NCBI RefSeq assembly: GCF_012911935.1
Contig: NZ_JAAXLA010000022.1
Location: 28,173-92,172 of the forward strand
Reading direction: 5' to 3'
Source: Pseudonocardia acidicola
GTDB lineage: Bacteria; Actinomycetota; Actinomycetes; Mycobacteriales; Pseudonocardiaceae
DNA: 64,000 nt
The notes below the pieces were generated by a model, which was not told the DNA's origin, ran no database searches, and saw only the letters and a list, made by a program, of their open reading frames with translations. The position numbers and the translations under genes were made by a program. Positions 8,296 to 16,995 of the stretch are shown here, piece by piece; within the stretch, counting starts at the first letter, position 1; every line of letters starts with the position of its first letter.

Positions 8296-9111
8296 TTGTC
8301 GGTTCGGCACGTGCCACCGCGGGGACTGCTCGGCGCGATGGTGCCAGCCGGTGTTGCGGCCTACCATCTGGGGCCGGCGGCGACTTGGTTGTCGACGGTC
8401 CGCCGATGGGTACCCGCACTGGCCGGTCAGGGCCGACCGGACCACGTCGCGTTGACCTTCGACGACGGGCCCGGCCCCGGCTCGACTCCCGCGGTGCTGT
8501 CCGTCTTGGAGGCCCTCGATGTGCGCGCGACGTTCTTCGTGCTCGGCGCCGAGCTGGCCCGTCGCCCGGAGCTCGGTCGCGCCGTGTGCGCCGCCGGACA
8601 CGAGCTCGCGGTACACGGCTGGGACCACCGGTGGTTGCTGGGCCGGCCGTTTCCCCGTGTCCGGGAGGACCTCGCCCGTTGCCGCGATCTGGTGGCGGAC
8701 CTCACCGGCCGACCGCCGGTCTGGTTCCGGCCGCCCTACGGCGTACTCACCGGAGACGCCCTGCTCGCTGCCCGGTCCCTCGGTCTGCGACCGGTGCTCT
8801 GGACGGCGTGGGGACGCGACTGGGCGGCTACGGCGACGGCCCGTTCGGTGGTGGAGGCGGTGACCCCGGGCCTGAGTGGCGGAGCCACCCTGCTGCTGCA
8901 CGACGCCGACCACGCGTCGGCACCGGGCGCCTGGCGGTCCACGGTCGCGGCACTACCGCACATCGCCGCCCTCGCTGCCGCCCGCGGGCTTGCGCCGGGT
9001 CCGCTGTCCGAGCACGGCGTCGGGGCACCCCGGGGGCCGAGCCGGGAGGAAGACGCCCATCCGCCCCGGTTCACGCCGGTCCCCTCCGCGTCGCCGGCGG
9101 AATCGCGGTGA
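8296..9111 (+). CDS. Polysaccharide deacetylase (NodB homology)
   Basis: The product is 271 aa from a TTG at 8296, preceded by AGGAGG at 8286-8291. The 4-nt spacing is short, so a slightly different start is possible. The NodB catalytic set is complete: TFDDGPG (D56 and D57), the zinc pair in HGWDH (H107, H111), RPPYG and a late LLHDAD. An N-terminal hydrophobic stretch (LLGAMVPAGVAAYHLGPAAT) may anchor it in the membrane, so the catalytic domain would face the cell wall. Such enzymes remove N-acetyl groups from peptidoglycan or other envelope glycans. Its stop overlaps the start of the first DMT gene (GTGA), so the three genes 8296-10897 form a coupled operon. Confidence 0.85.
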   Translation: MSVRHVPPRGLLGAMVPAGVAAYHLGPAATWLSTVRRWVPALAGQGRPDHVALTFDDGPGPGSTPAVLSVLEALDVRATFFVLGAELARRPELGRAVCAAGHELAVHGWDHRWLLGRPFPRVREDLARCRDLVADLTGRPPVWFRPPYGVLTGDALLAARSLGLRPVLWTAWGRDWAATATARSVVEAVTPGLSGGATLLLHDADHASAPGAWRSTVAALPHIAALAAARGLAPGPLSEHGVGAPRGPSREEDAHPPRFTPVPSASPAESR

Positions 9112-9983
9112 CCATCGCACTGGCGGTTGCGGCGGCGGTCCTGCTCGGGCTCGGTTTCGTGTTGCAGCAGCGGGTGGCGCAGCAGGCGCCTCCTGAGGAC
9201 TCGCTGTCCTTCAGGCTGTTCGCAGACCTCATCGGCAAGCCGTTGTGGTTGGCCGGGATCGCGGCGATGGTGGGTGGCCAGATCCTCGGCGCGGTCGCGC
9301 TGGGCGCCGGTGACGTGACCCTGGTCGAGCCGTTGCTGACCACGAACCTGCTGTTCGCGCTGGTGCTGGCGCGGCTGCTGTCGGCGCAGCAACTGGGTGG
9401 GCGGGAGTGGGGCGGCGCGGCCCTGCTGATCGCGGGCGTCGTGGCGTTCATCGCGGCGACCCGCCCCGGAACCGGGGCGGGGACCGTCGCCGAGCCGCAG
9501 AACTGGATCTTCATCGGGCTCGTCCTGGTGATCGTCGCGGGGCTGGTCGCACTCGCCCGCAGGACCTCGGGCTCGGCGCAGGCCACCACGCTCGCCGCGG
9601 CGGCGGGTCTGCTGTTCGGCACGCAGGACGGACTCACCCGGGCCGCGATGCGGATCCTCGACGGAGGTGGGCCGGGCGAGCTGCTGCGGTCATGGCTGCC
9701 CTACGTCGTCCTGGCCGTGGCCGTGGTCGGCCTGCTGCTGGCTCAGAGCGCGTTCGAGGCCGCCCCGCTGCGGGCCTCCCTTCCTCCGATCACCGCCGCC
9801 GAGCCGTTGGTCGGCATCGCCTACGGCATCACGGTGTTCGGGGAGCGGGTGCGGGTCGCGCCCCCCTGGTTGGCCGTGGAGGCGGGGGGACTGGCCGCGA
9901 TGATCGTCGGCGTGGTCCTGCTGGCCCGCTCCCACATGTTCGCGCCGCACCGCCATCGTCGACATCCCCAGGTTCAGTCATGA
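9108..9983 (+). CDS. DMT-superfamily transporter, first of a tandem pair
   Basis: A 291-aa protein starting at GTG 9108 inside the previous stop. It shows about nine to ten hydrophobic helices arranged as two related halves. The signature QQRVAQQAPPEDSLS after TM1 and the repeated GEWGGAALLIAGVVAF/LAVEAGGLAAMIVGVVLL ends resemble EamA/NIPA-like members of the drug/metabolite transporter superfamily. The substrate is unknown; the eukaryotic NIPA relatives move Mg2+. It is closely related to the next gene, with which it overlaps by ATGA. The position between a wall deacetylase and a lipid-type glycosyltransferase suggests an envelope role, such as export of a lipid or sugar intermediate, but that is inference. 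Confidence 0.8.
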   Translation: MTIALAVAAAVLLGLGFVLQQRVAQQAPPEDSLSFRLFADLIGKPLWLAGIAAMVGGQILGAVALGAGDVTLVEPLLTTNLLFALVLARLLSAQQLGGREWGGAALLIAGVVAFIAATRPGTGAGTVAEPQNWIFIGLVLVIVAGLVALARRTSGSAQATTLAAAAGLLFGTQDGLTRAAMRILDGGGPGELLRSWLPYVVLAVAVVGLLLAQSAFEAAPLRASLPPITAAEPLVGIAYGITVFGERVRVAPPWLAVEAGGLAAMIVGVVLLARSHMFAPHRHRRHPQVQS

Positions 9984-10897
9984 TCGGGATCCTGCTCGCG
10001 ATCGGCGCCGCGCTGAGCAACGCCCTCGGCACCGTCTTCCAGCGCAAAGCCGCCCAACAAGCCCCGCCCGAAGACACGATGCGGCCGGCTCTGCTGGCCG
10101 ACCTGGCGCGCCGGCCGGTCTGGCTGGTCGGCATCCTGGGGCTGATCGGCGGCTTCCTGTTCCAGGCCGCGGCGCTGCGCTTCGCCGAGCTCACCGTGGT
10201 ACAGCCGATCGTGGTCAGCGAGCTCCCGCTGACCCTGCTGATCGCAGCGCTGGTGTTCCGGGCCCGGCTCGACCGGGAGGCCGTGTGGGGCACGGTGGCG
10301 GTGAGCGCCGGGGTGGCCCTGGTCCTCATCGCCACCGACCCCCGGCGCGGCCACCCGACCGGAGCGTTCACGTGGCTGCTCGCCAGCGTGTCCACCGTGG
10401 CGGTGGTGGTATCGCTGGTGGTGGCCGGCCTGCGCGCCAGCGGCAGCCGGCGCGCGGCCCTGTTCGGCGCGGCCGCCGGTGTGGGGTTCGGGTTCACGGC
10501 CGCGCTGATGAAGGGGGCGATCCTGGGACTGCGCCACGGCGTCGGGGGGTTGTTCTCCTCCTGGCAGCTCTACGCCATGGTCGTCGTCGGGATCGCCAGC
10601 GTCTTCCTGGCCCAGAACGCGCTGCAGGCCGGACCGATCGTGGCCGCCCAACCGCCCATCACCATCTGCGACCCACTGGCCAGCGTGGCCTACGGCGTGC
10701 TGGTGTTCGGTGAACACCTACGCGACGGGTACTGGATCATCCCCACCCTCACCGGTGCCGGCATCGTCATCCTCGGGACCGTGCTGCTCTCGCACTCCTC
10801 GTTGATCACCGTCGAGGCCTCCCACGACACCGGCGCCGCCACCGGGCCCGACGACTCGTCCCGGCTCGACCAGCACCATCGCAGACCCGCGCTGTAG
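9980..10897 (+). CDS. DMT-superfamily transporter, second of a tandem pair
   Basis: A 305-aa paralogue of the preceding protein. Both carry FQRKAAQQAPPEDT/LQQRVAQQAPPEDS after TM1, a central G-F-G-T/F-T segment before the second half, and A-LRA-LPPITAAEPL/A-IVAAQPPITICDPL with SVAYGVLVFGE near the end. About ten helices are visible, then a hydrophilic tail of 30 residues. Start-stop overlap (ATGA at 9980-9983) implies production in equal amounts, so the two could work as a heterodimeric carrier, as paired SMR proteins do. That pairing is inferred from arrangement only. The gene converges with the glycosyltransferase at 10925. Confidence 0.8.
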   Translation: MIGILLAIGAALSNALGTVFQRKAAQQAPPEDTMRPALLADLARRPVWLVGILGLIGGFLFQAAALRFAELTVVQPIVVSELPLTLLIAALVFRARLDREAVWGTVAVSAGVALVLIATDPRRGHPTGAFTWLLASVSTVAVVVSLVVAGLRASGSRRAALFGAAAGVGFGFTAALMKGAILGLRHGVGGLFSSWQLYAMVVVGIASVFLAQNALQAGPIVAAQPPITICDPLASVAYGVLVFGEHLRDGYWIIPTLTGAGIVILGTVLLSHSSLITVEASHDTGAATGPDDSSRLDQHHRRPAL

Positions 10898-10924
10898 CAG
10901 CAGGGCCGGCATCGCCCGCGCCGC

Positions 10925-12040
10925 TCAGAAACGAGTGCGCCGCGCGGCTACCCATCGCACCAGGACCTCCACGGGATCGTGGACGAACACCGCCGACGCC
11001 CGGGCCAACTGCGCCTCGCGCACGCCGCACGGCCGACGCAACCGATCCACCGCCTCGAGCAGCGCCGGACCGTCCGGCGCCATCGACACCACCCCCGCCT
11101 CGGCCAGCGCCCGCACACCCAGCCGACCGTGGCCCGGCAGCGGACGGTGCACCACCACCGGCAGGCCCGCGGCGAACGCCTCGGCACAGGTGCCGCCCCC
11201 GGACTGGTCCACGAGAACCGCGCTCCCGGCGAACAGGTCAGGAAGATCGTCACGCCATCCCAGGGCCACACAGCCGGCCACCCCGGCGATCCGCCGGCGC
11301 AACCGTTCGTTGCGACCGCACAGCACGACCGGACGCGCCCCCTCCAGTCGCGCCACCCACCTCGCTGTCGTGGCGGCCTCCCCGACCCCCCACGATCCGG
11401 CCGAGACGAGCACGGCGTCCTCGCCGGCACGCAACCCCATCAGGCGACGGCCCCGGGCCGCGTCGGCCGGCCCGTGAAAGCGTTCGCCGACCACGGGGCC
11501 CGGCGCGCACGCCGGCCGCCCCGTCCGCTCGCGGGCCTGCGCCGCAACCCATGGATAGGGGCACAGAAACATGTCGGTCTCCGGATGCAGCCACTGGCGG
11601 TGCGCGGCCGGCTCGGTGATCACGACGACACTCGGGGCGTCGAGCCCGCCCCGCCTGCGCATCCGACCCGCCGTCTGCGCGGCCAGGTGGAACGTGGAGA
11701 CCACCGCGCACGGCCGGTGCCCCTCGATGATCGACCGCAGGCGGTGCGCAGCGAGCGCGTCGAGCGGGTAGGTCCCGGGCCGGCAGAACCGGTGCTCGTC
11801 GAAGAAGACCCGGAAGATGGCCTCGTACAACCACGGCGCCGCCCGCAGCATGCCGGAATACCCCCTGCGAATCCCCCGGCCCACACCGGCGGGCAACACC
11901 TCGAGCAGATCCAGGACGAGCACCCGCCCACCCCGGTCGCGGATCCGGGCCGCCAGCTGATGGGCGACCTGGTCGTGGCCTGCACCCATACCGGCGCTGA
12001 GGATCAACCACGGACCGGGCGCAACCACACGTGCGCTCAT
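10925..12040 (-). CDS. Glycosyltransferase, MGDG-synthase/UgtP-like (GT28 fold)
   Basis: 371 aa. The N-terminal half begins LILSAGMGAGHDQVAHQLA, the GxGGGH-like acceptor motif of processive diacylglycerol glucosyltransferases and MGDG synthases. It is followed by SFHLAAQTAGRMRR and VITEPAAHRQWLHPETDMFLC. The C-terminal GT-B domain has VSAGSWGVGE and the donor-binding run LVDQSGGGTCAEAFAAGLPVVV, where Glu contacts the nucleotide sugar. The likely role is transfer of glucose, galactose or glucuronate to a membrane lipid at the inner face of the membrane. No signal peptide is present, as expected. It lies downstream of a small membrane protein and the glucoamylase gene on the same strand. Confidence 0.8.
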   Translation of the reverse strand: MSARVVAPGPWLILSAGMGAGHDQVAHQLAARIRDRGGRVLVLDLLEVLPAGVGRGIRRGYSGMLRAAPWLYEAIFRVFFDEHRFCRPGTYPLDALAAHRLRSIIEGHRPCAVVSTFHLAAQTAGRMRRRGGLDAPSVVVITEPAAHRQWLHPETDMFLCPYPWVAAQARERTGRPACAPGPVVGERFHGPADAARGRRLMGLRAGEDAVLVSAGSWGVGEAATTARWVARLEGARPVVLCGRNERLRRRIAGVAGCVALGWRDDLPDLFAGSAVLVDQSGGGTCAEAFAAGLPVVVHRPLPGHGRLGVRALAEAGVVSMAPDGPALLEAVDRLRRPCGVREAQLARASAVFVHDPVEVLVRWVAARRTRF

Positions 12041-12065
12041 CGTCGCCTCCCACCCGATCCCGGGA

Positions 12066-12293
12066 TCATCGTGTTCGCGCCATGAGGAGGACGGCCGCAG
12101 ACACCACCGCCAATCGGACGGGGCTCCGCGTGAGCTCGGGAGCGACGATCAACGTGCCGGATGCTGCGGGTGGATGCGGCATGCGGGCACTGTTGAGCAG
12201 CAGGGTCGCAATCGCTACCGCCAGTGTGCCGACGGCGGTCCGTGCGGCCGAGGTGCGGGCGGCGCCGGCCTGGTCGGCGAGTGGCATCGTCAC
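12066..12293 (-). CDS. Small two-helix membrane protein (hypothetical, 75 aa)
   Basis: The frame fills the space between the glucoamylase gene (ends 12336) and the glycosyltransferase gene (starts 12040) with short gaps, which fits an operon. Two hydrophobic segments are visible (AVGTLAVAIATLLL and RLAVVSAAVLLMA), separated by a Pro-rich loop. Third codon positions are mostly G or C. The start may be GTG 12293 or ATG 12287; neither has a clear ribosome-binding site. No family is recognised. It may simply be a membrane peptide of the envelope block, and a chance frame is not excluded. Confidence 0.42.
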   Translation of the reverse strand: MTMPLADQAGAARTSAARTAVGTLAVAIATLLLNSARMPHPPAASGTLIVAPELTRSPVRLAVVSAAVLLMARTR

Positions 12294-12335
12294 GGATCGG
12301 CCATTCGGCCGCGGTCCGGAGACGTCGTCGAGCTG

Positions 12336-14114
12336 TCAGTGCGGCCGGCCTGCCGTGTCCTGCCAGGGGCGGGCAAGGCGGGCCGACGTCTCGAACATCA
12401 GGGCGTGCACGAAAGCCTGCGGCAGATTGCCGCGCAGCTGGCGCTGCGCCACGTCGTACTCCTCGGAGAAAAGCCCGGGAGGGCCGCACGCGGCCCGGTT
12501 GCGCTCGAACCAACGGACCGCGGCCACCGCGTCGCCCACCTGGTGCCGGGCCAGCGCCATGAGGAATCCGCACAGCACGAAGGCACCCTCGGCCTCACCG
12601 AGCGGCCGGGCGTCGTGCCGGAACCGATAGAGGTAGCCGTCGTCCGCCAGCTCCCTCTCCACCGCGTCCAGGGTGGCCAGGGACCGTGAGTCGGTGGCGG
12701 GCAGCGCGCCACGGATCGCCGGGAGCAGCAGGGCCGCGTCGACCCGGGGGTCGCCCGGCGCGCGCTGCCAGTGCCCCGCGGGGTGCAGGCAGTCGGCGGC
12801 GGCATCGGCCAGGATGGCGTCGGCCAATGCGCTCCAGGCGGCGGCGTCCACGGCGGCGGCTCCGGCGGCGGCGATCGCGCGCAAGCCTGCCGCGCAGGTC
12901 AGCCGGGAGTGTGTCCAGTGCCGGTCGTCCAGCTCCCAGATCCCGGCATCGGGCTCGCACCAGCGCTGCTCGATGGCGGCCACGGTGGCGATGACCGCCT
13001 TGTGGTGGTCGGTGCCCAGATGGTCGTGCCGGGCCGCGGCGGCGAACAGCAGCAGCGCCTCGCCGAACGCGTCGAGCTGGAACTGGGCGTTGGCATGGTT
13101 GCCGACGATGTCGTAGCCCCCGGGATAACCGGGCAGGTTCAGTGAGCGCTCGTCGGGGACCGACACCCCGGCGATGGTGTAGGCGGGCTTCAGATCGGGC
13201 CCGTCCGCCAGGATCCGCTCGGCGACGAACCGGACCGCATCGTCGAGCAGCGGGTGCGGCCCGTCGGCGGAAACGGCCTGCCCGGCGTAGCACTGATCGC
13301 GGATCCAGACGTAGCGGTAGTCGTAGTTGCGGCCCTGCTCCGCCCGCTCGGGAAGACTCATCGTGGCCGCCGCGACCATGCCACCGCCGGACCCGGTCAG
13401 CCCACGCAGCACGGCGTAGGAGCGCCGCGCGTCGCGCGGGGCCAGGGTCTCGCCGACCCCGGACACCACCTCGTGCCACGCGGCCTCGGTGGCCGCCCAC
13501 GCCCGGTCGGGCTCCGGCGGGCTGTCCCCCAGCTCGCCGTCGGACAACTCCAGGACCAGATCGTGGTGTGCGCCTTCGCGCAGGCCGATGGTCGTGACCA
13601 GGCGCCGGCCGCCCTGACCGGACCGGACCACCGCGGCCCCCGCGCCGCCGCTGAAGCGCAGCCGCAGGTCCCCGACGCGGCCCTCCCAGCGGCCCTCGTC
13701 GTCGCGGTGCAACTCCCGCAGGTGCCGGCGGCCGAACCCGGCGGCCGGCTCCAGCGTGACCTCGACGCGGGCACCACCCTGCACCGCGACGATCCGGCGC
13801 AGGATCACCGCCCGGTGCGCGTCCCCGGGGAACGCCAGGGCCTCGCGGCACTCCACGATCCCGGTCTCGGTGACCCAGCGCGACCGCCAGATCAGGCTGC
13901 CCTCCTCGTAGTAGCCGCCCCACACGAACCGGCCGGTCGGGGTCACCGCGTAACAACCGCGCCCCCCGATCAAGCTGGAGAACACCGCGTCGGAGTCCCA
14001 CCGCGGTGCGCACATCCACGCGACGTCCCCGTGGGGCCCGACCAGGGCCCCGCGCTCCCCGTCGGCCAGCAGGGTGTACTCCCGCAATACGTGCGGTTGC
14101 GACTGTGAATCCAT
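12336..14114 (-). CDS. Glycoside hydrolase family 15 (glucoamylase-like)
   Basis: 592 aa, the usual length for bacterial GH15 enzymes. The N-terminal beta-sandwich domain runs to about residue 240. The (alpha/alpha)6 barrel follows, with YDYRYVWIRDQCYAGQA, a typical GH15 substrate-binding segment. Further on are CEPDAGIWE, carrying the likely general acid Glu, and LFSEEYDVAQRQLRGNLPQAF, carrying the likely general base Glu. No signal peptide is present, so it would act in the cytoplasm. Cytoplasmic actinobacterial members include trehalases and dextran or glucan hydrolases, so trehalase activity is a real alternative. The ATG at 14114 has an AGGAGGG ribosome-binding site. The next gene downstream on this strand is the small membrane protein. 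Confidence 0.88.
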   Translation of the reverse strand: MDSQSQPHVLREYTLLADGERGALVGPHGDVAWMCAPRWDSDAVFSSLIGGRGCYAVTPTGRFVWGGYYEEGSLIWRSRWVTETGIVECREALAFPGDAHRAVILRRIVAVQGGARVEVTLEPAAGFGRRHLRELHRDDEGRWEGRVGDLRLRFSGGAGAAVVRSGQGGRRLVTTIGLREGAHHDLVLELSDGELGDSPPEPDRAWAATEAAWHEVVSGVGETLAPRDARRSYAVLRGLTGSGGGMVAAATMSLPERAEQGRNYDYRYVWIRDQCYAGQAVSADGPHPLLDDAVRFVAERILADGPDLKPAYTIAGVSVPDERSLNLPGYPGGYDIVGNHANAQFQLDAFGEALLLFAAAARHDHLGTDHHKAVIATVAAIEQRWCEPDAGIWELDDRHWTHSRLTCAAGLRAIAAAGAAAVDAAAWSALADAILADAAADCLHPAGHWQRAPGDPRVDAALLLPAIRGALPATDSRSLATLDAVERELADDGYLYRFRHDARPLGEAEGAFVLCGFLMALARHQVGDAVAAVRWFERNRAACGPPGLFSEEYDVAQRQLRGNLPQAFVHALMFETSARLARPWQDTAGRPH

Positions 14115-14170
14115 GTCTGCCCTCCTAGGTCGTCGTCTCCACGGGACGGCTCCGGCTCCGTGGGCACGGT

Positions 14171-14557
14171 TCAGCTCCCCGGCAACCGGCCGAGTGTCAC
14201 CGTCACCGCCGTAGTCCTGCCCTGCGGGTTCACGACGGTCAGCGGTGCGGACCGGCCGGGATTCGTCGCTGCGAGGACCCGGGACAGGTCGGCAGTGCTT
14301 CGCACCGGCGTGTTGTCGACGGAGGTGACGACCTCACCGACCGACACGCCGGCCTTCGCCGCCGGCCCGCCGGCCACGACATCGACGCCACCGGCACCGG
14401 CAGGCCGCCCGTTCTGGCCGACCACGCCGACGACACCGACGCCCAACTCGGCCCGGTGAGAGTTCACGACGTGGCCGCCGTGAGCGACGAGCCCCCCGGC
14501 GATGTCGGTGACGACGTTGCTCGGGATGGCGAACCCGATGCCGTTGGTGATCGGGTG
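14171..14557 (-). pseudogene. HtrA/DegP-type serine protease, C-terminal relict with PDZ domain
   Basis: The frame reads ITNGIGFAIPSNVVTDIAGG, the segment that closes the trypsin-like domain of S1C proteases. It is followed by LGVGVVGVVGQNGRP and a complete PDZ core (AAKAGVSVGEVVTSVDNTPV, then STADLSRVLA). Nothing of the catalytic domain (His, Asp, GNSGGP) remains. At 14557 the match stops abruptly, and upstream sequence belongs to the GMC oxidoreductase in another frame. The junction therefore joins the 5' part of the oxidoreductase gene to the 3' third of a protease gene. There is no start codon or ribosome-binding site for the protease frame. It is a deletion scar, not a working gene. Confidence 0.75.
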
Positions 14558-16245
14558 GACGTGTCCGGAGCGTGTGGCGGGTCGCCGGCCAAGGCGGAGC
14601 CGTCGGCCATTCGTTGGGCCAGGCGCGAGGCCAGCGCCATGATCGTCAGTGCCGGATTGGCCGCGCCCTGGGTCGGGCAGACCGAGCCGTCGGCGACGAA
14701 CACGTTCGGGACGCCCCACACCCGCTGGTTCGCATCGACGACGCTGTGCTCGGGCGAGGCGCCCATCCGCGCACCCCCGATGAGGTGTGCGAACCTCCGG
14801 ATGGTCAGCACGTCCTGTGCGCCCCCGGCGTCCAGGATCTCCGTGATGACCTTCGTGGAGTGGACCATGTTGGCCTTGTCGTTCTCGCCGAGCGTGTAGT
14901 CCATGCGCGCGACCGGCTGGCCGTACGGATCGATCTCGTCGGCGAGGGTGACCCGGTTGTCGGGGTGCGGAAGCAGCTCGTTGAGCACGCCGACGGTGGC
15001 CCAGTGGTTGTAGTCGCGCATGTACTCACGCAGCGCCGGGCCCCAGTGCCCGTCGGCCAGCACGTGCTCGGCCCACCCGATCGGCAGCGGCGACACGGTC
15101 TGGATCGAGAACCCGCGGGCGAAGCCCCGAGCGGGGTCGGTCTCGTAGAACTGCTCGCTGGAGATCTCCGGCGGCGGTGCCTTGTACATCCGCATCTCCT
15201 CGGGCCACCGACCCGCGGCCTGGGTGGCGCCCTGCACCATCACGTAGCGGCCGACCTGGTCGGTGTTGTTGCCCAGCCCGTGTGGATGGCGGCGGCTGGT
15301 CGAGGCCAGCAGCAGCCGCGGCGTCTCGATGGAGTACCCGGCCACGGCGACGGACCGGCCCCGCTGCAGCCGGTGCGGGCCGCTTGCTTCGTCGGCGTAC
15401 ACGACGCCGCGGGCGCGCCCGGTGGCGTCGATCTCGACGCTCAGCGCCATGGAATTCGCGCGGATCTCCACGCCGTGCGCGAGCGCATCGGGCAGGTGCG
15501 TGACGAACGGGCTTGCCTTGGCGTTGACCTTGCAGCCCTGCAGGCAGTACCCGCGGTAGATGCAGTGCGGCCGATTACCGAACGTGCCGTTCACGATGCC
15601 CACGGGCCCGACGCGCATCTCGATCCCGCAGCGCAGGGCGCCCTCGCGCAGCTTCGCCGCGGCCCCCGACACCGGGTGCGGGGAGAACGGGTAGCGGTGC
15701 GGATATCCCCACGGCCAGTCCTGGCCCGCGACGGGCAGCTCGCGCTCGACGCGCTCGTAGTGCGGGCGCAGGTCCTCGTAGCCGATCGGCCAGTCGGCGC
15801 CCACACCGTCATCGCGGTAGGTGGAGAAGTCCGACGGGTGGAACCGCGGCGTGTAGCCGGCGTAGTGGACCATCGACCCGCCAACACCACGCCCGGAGTT
15901 GTTCTTGCCCAGCTCGACCGGGTCGGCGCCGCCGATGATCCGCGGCTGGGTCCAGTACAGCGAGTGGCTGCCGGCCTCGTCGGACACCCAGTCCTCGTCG
16001 GGATGCCAGAACGGGCCGGCCTCCAGGAGCACGATCGTCCAACCGCGGCGGGCCAGCCGCTGGGCCAGCACCGAGCCGCCCGCTCCGGCGCCGACGATCA
16101 CGAGATCGACCTCGTCGTCGTCGCGGTAGCGGCGCATGGTGGCTTCCCCGGGCAGGTCGCGGGCGTGCACGTCGAGCAGAAACCTCGAGTCGTTGTCCCG
16201 CGGCCCGACCGCGCCCTTGAGCAGGCCACGCCAGAAGTCACCCAT
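14464..16245 (-). CDS. GMC-family oxidoreductase (gluconate 2-dehydrogenase large-subunit-like)
   Basis: 593 aa. The Rossmann FAD site VIVGAGAGGSVLAQRLARRG lies at about residues 50-70, GRGVGGSMVHYAGY at about 118, and the GMC_oxred_C end HLIGGARMGASPEHSVVDAN with NVFVADGSVCPTQGAANPAL before residue 560. These proteins oxidise sugars or alcohols and pass electrons through a partner subunit. The gene just upstream encodes a subunit-3-like protein, overlapping by 8 nt, which supports a two-component dehydrogenase. The last 35 residues (after MADGSALAGD) are Ser/Thr/Pro-rich and read the HtrA relict out of frame, so the natural C-terminus was replaced by a deletion. The catalytic domain itself looks complete, so activity may survive. 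Confidence 0.85.
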   Translation of the reverse strand: MGDFWRGLLKGAVGPRDNDSRFLLDVHARDLPGEATMRRYRDDDEVDLVIVGAGAGGSVLAQRLARRGWTIVLLEAGPFWHPDEDWVSDEAGSHSLYWTQPRIIGGADPVELGKNNSGRGVGGSMVHYAGYTPRFHPSDFSTYRDDGVGADWPIGYEDLRPHYERVERELPVAGQDWPWGYPHRYPFSPHPVSGAAAKLREGALRCGIEMRVGPVGIVNGTFGNRPHCIYRGYCLQGCKVNAKASPFVTHLPDALAHGVEIRANSMALSVEIDATGRARGVVYADEASGPHRLQRGRSVAVAGYSIETPRLLLASTSRRHPHGLGNNTDQVGRYVMVQGATQAAGRWPEEMRMYKAPPPEISSEQFYETDPARGFARGFSIQTVSPLPIGWAEHVLADGHWGPALREYMRDYNHWATVGVLNELLPHPDNRVTLADEIDPYGQPVARMDYTLGENDKANMVHSTKVITEILDAGGAQDVLTIRRFAHLIGGARMGASPEHSVVDANQRVWGVPNVFVADGSVCPTQGAANPALTIMALASRLAQRMADGSALAGDPPHAPDTSTRSPTASGSPSRATSSPTSPGGSSLTAATS

Positions 16246-16993
16246 CGGTCCTCCTCCGCACGGGGTCGTCGGCGAACGCGCCGGGGGACTCGAACGGTTC
16301 CCGGACTCCGGGCCCTTCCCGTCCGGGCCCGCCCAGCCGCAGGAAGCCGCGCGGGTAGGCGGGGCCGCCGAAACCGATCTCGTTCCAGGCCCACGGGTGG
16401 GAGTAGAACTCCGACAGCACGGCCCGCATCACCACCGACCACGCCCGGGCCACATCGAGCTCGTCCAAGGCGTCCCCGACCAACCGACCGGCCGCGAACT
16501 CGCCGACGATCGCCTCGCGCTGTTCAGCGGTACAGCCGGCGAAGCCCGTCCGGTATCCCTGGTCGGCGGTGTGGTCCAGCCCGCGCAGGGCCAGCCGCCA
16601 GGTGTCGCGGTCGTCGGGCATGTCGGCGTACCGGTAGCCGTCCAGGCGTCCGGCGGCGAGCTTGGCGTCGACCATCTCCGCGACCGGCACCCGCGGGTCG
16701 GCGTCCTGGGCCAGTGCGGTGTCACAGAACGCGCGCAGCGTCGGTTCCTCGGCGGGGGTGAAGAACCGCAGCGGACCGGATGGTTCCAACCGGGCCATCA
16801 CCACCCGCCTCGTCGCGTCGTCCCAGGCATCGGCGGCGTCCAGGACGTCGAAGTCCGGGTAACGGCCGATCATCTGCGGGGTCGTGCCACGGCGCTGGCG
16901 GGGCAGCCACGACGGGGGCGGCGGTTGCCTGCCCGGGCGCAGCCTGGGCAGGTGTTCGCCATGCCGGGGGTCGGGCTCGTCGGTGTCCGCCAC
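16238..16993 (-). CDS. Gluconate 2-dehydrogenase subunit 3-like protein
   Basis: 251 aa from the GTG at 16993, which has GGGAGG seven nucleotides upstream and lies 2 nt after the previous stop. The body LRFFTPAEEPTLRAFCDTAL followed by DADPRVPVAEMVDAKLAAG is typical of the Gluconate_2-dh3 family, the small partner that helps membrane-bound GMC dehydrogenases fold or transfer electrons. The C-terminal WNEIGFGGPAYPRGFLRL is also conserved in that family. The N-terminus lacks a Tat signal, unlike many members, so the complex may stay cytoplasmic. The coupling with the GMC gene (8-nt overlap) fixes the partnership. Confidence 0.78.
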   Translation of the reverse strand: MADTDEPDPRHGEHLPRLRPGRQPPPPSWLPRQRRGTTPQMIGRYPDFDVLDAADAWDDATRRVVMARLEPSGPLRFFTPAEEPTLRAFCDTALAQDADPRVPVAEMVDAKLAAGRLDGYRYADMPDDRDTWRLALRGLDHTADQGYRTGFAGCTAEQREAIVGEFAAGRLVGDALDELDVARAWSVVMRAVLSEFYSHPWAWNEIGFGGPAYPRGFLRLGGPGREGPGVREPFESPGAFADDPVRRRTDG

Positions 16994-16995
16994 CC

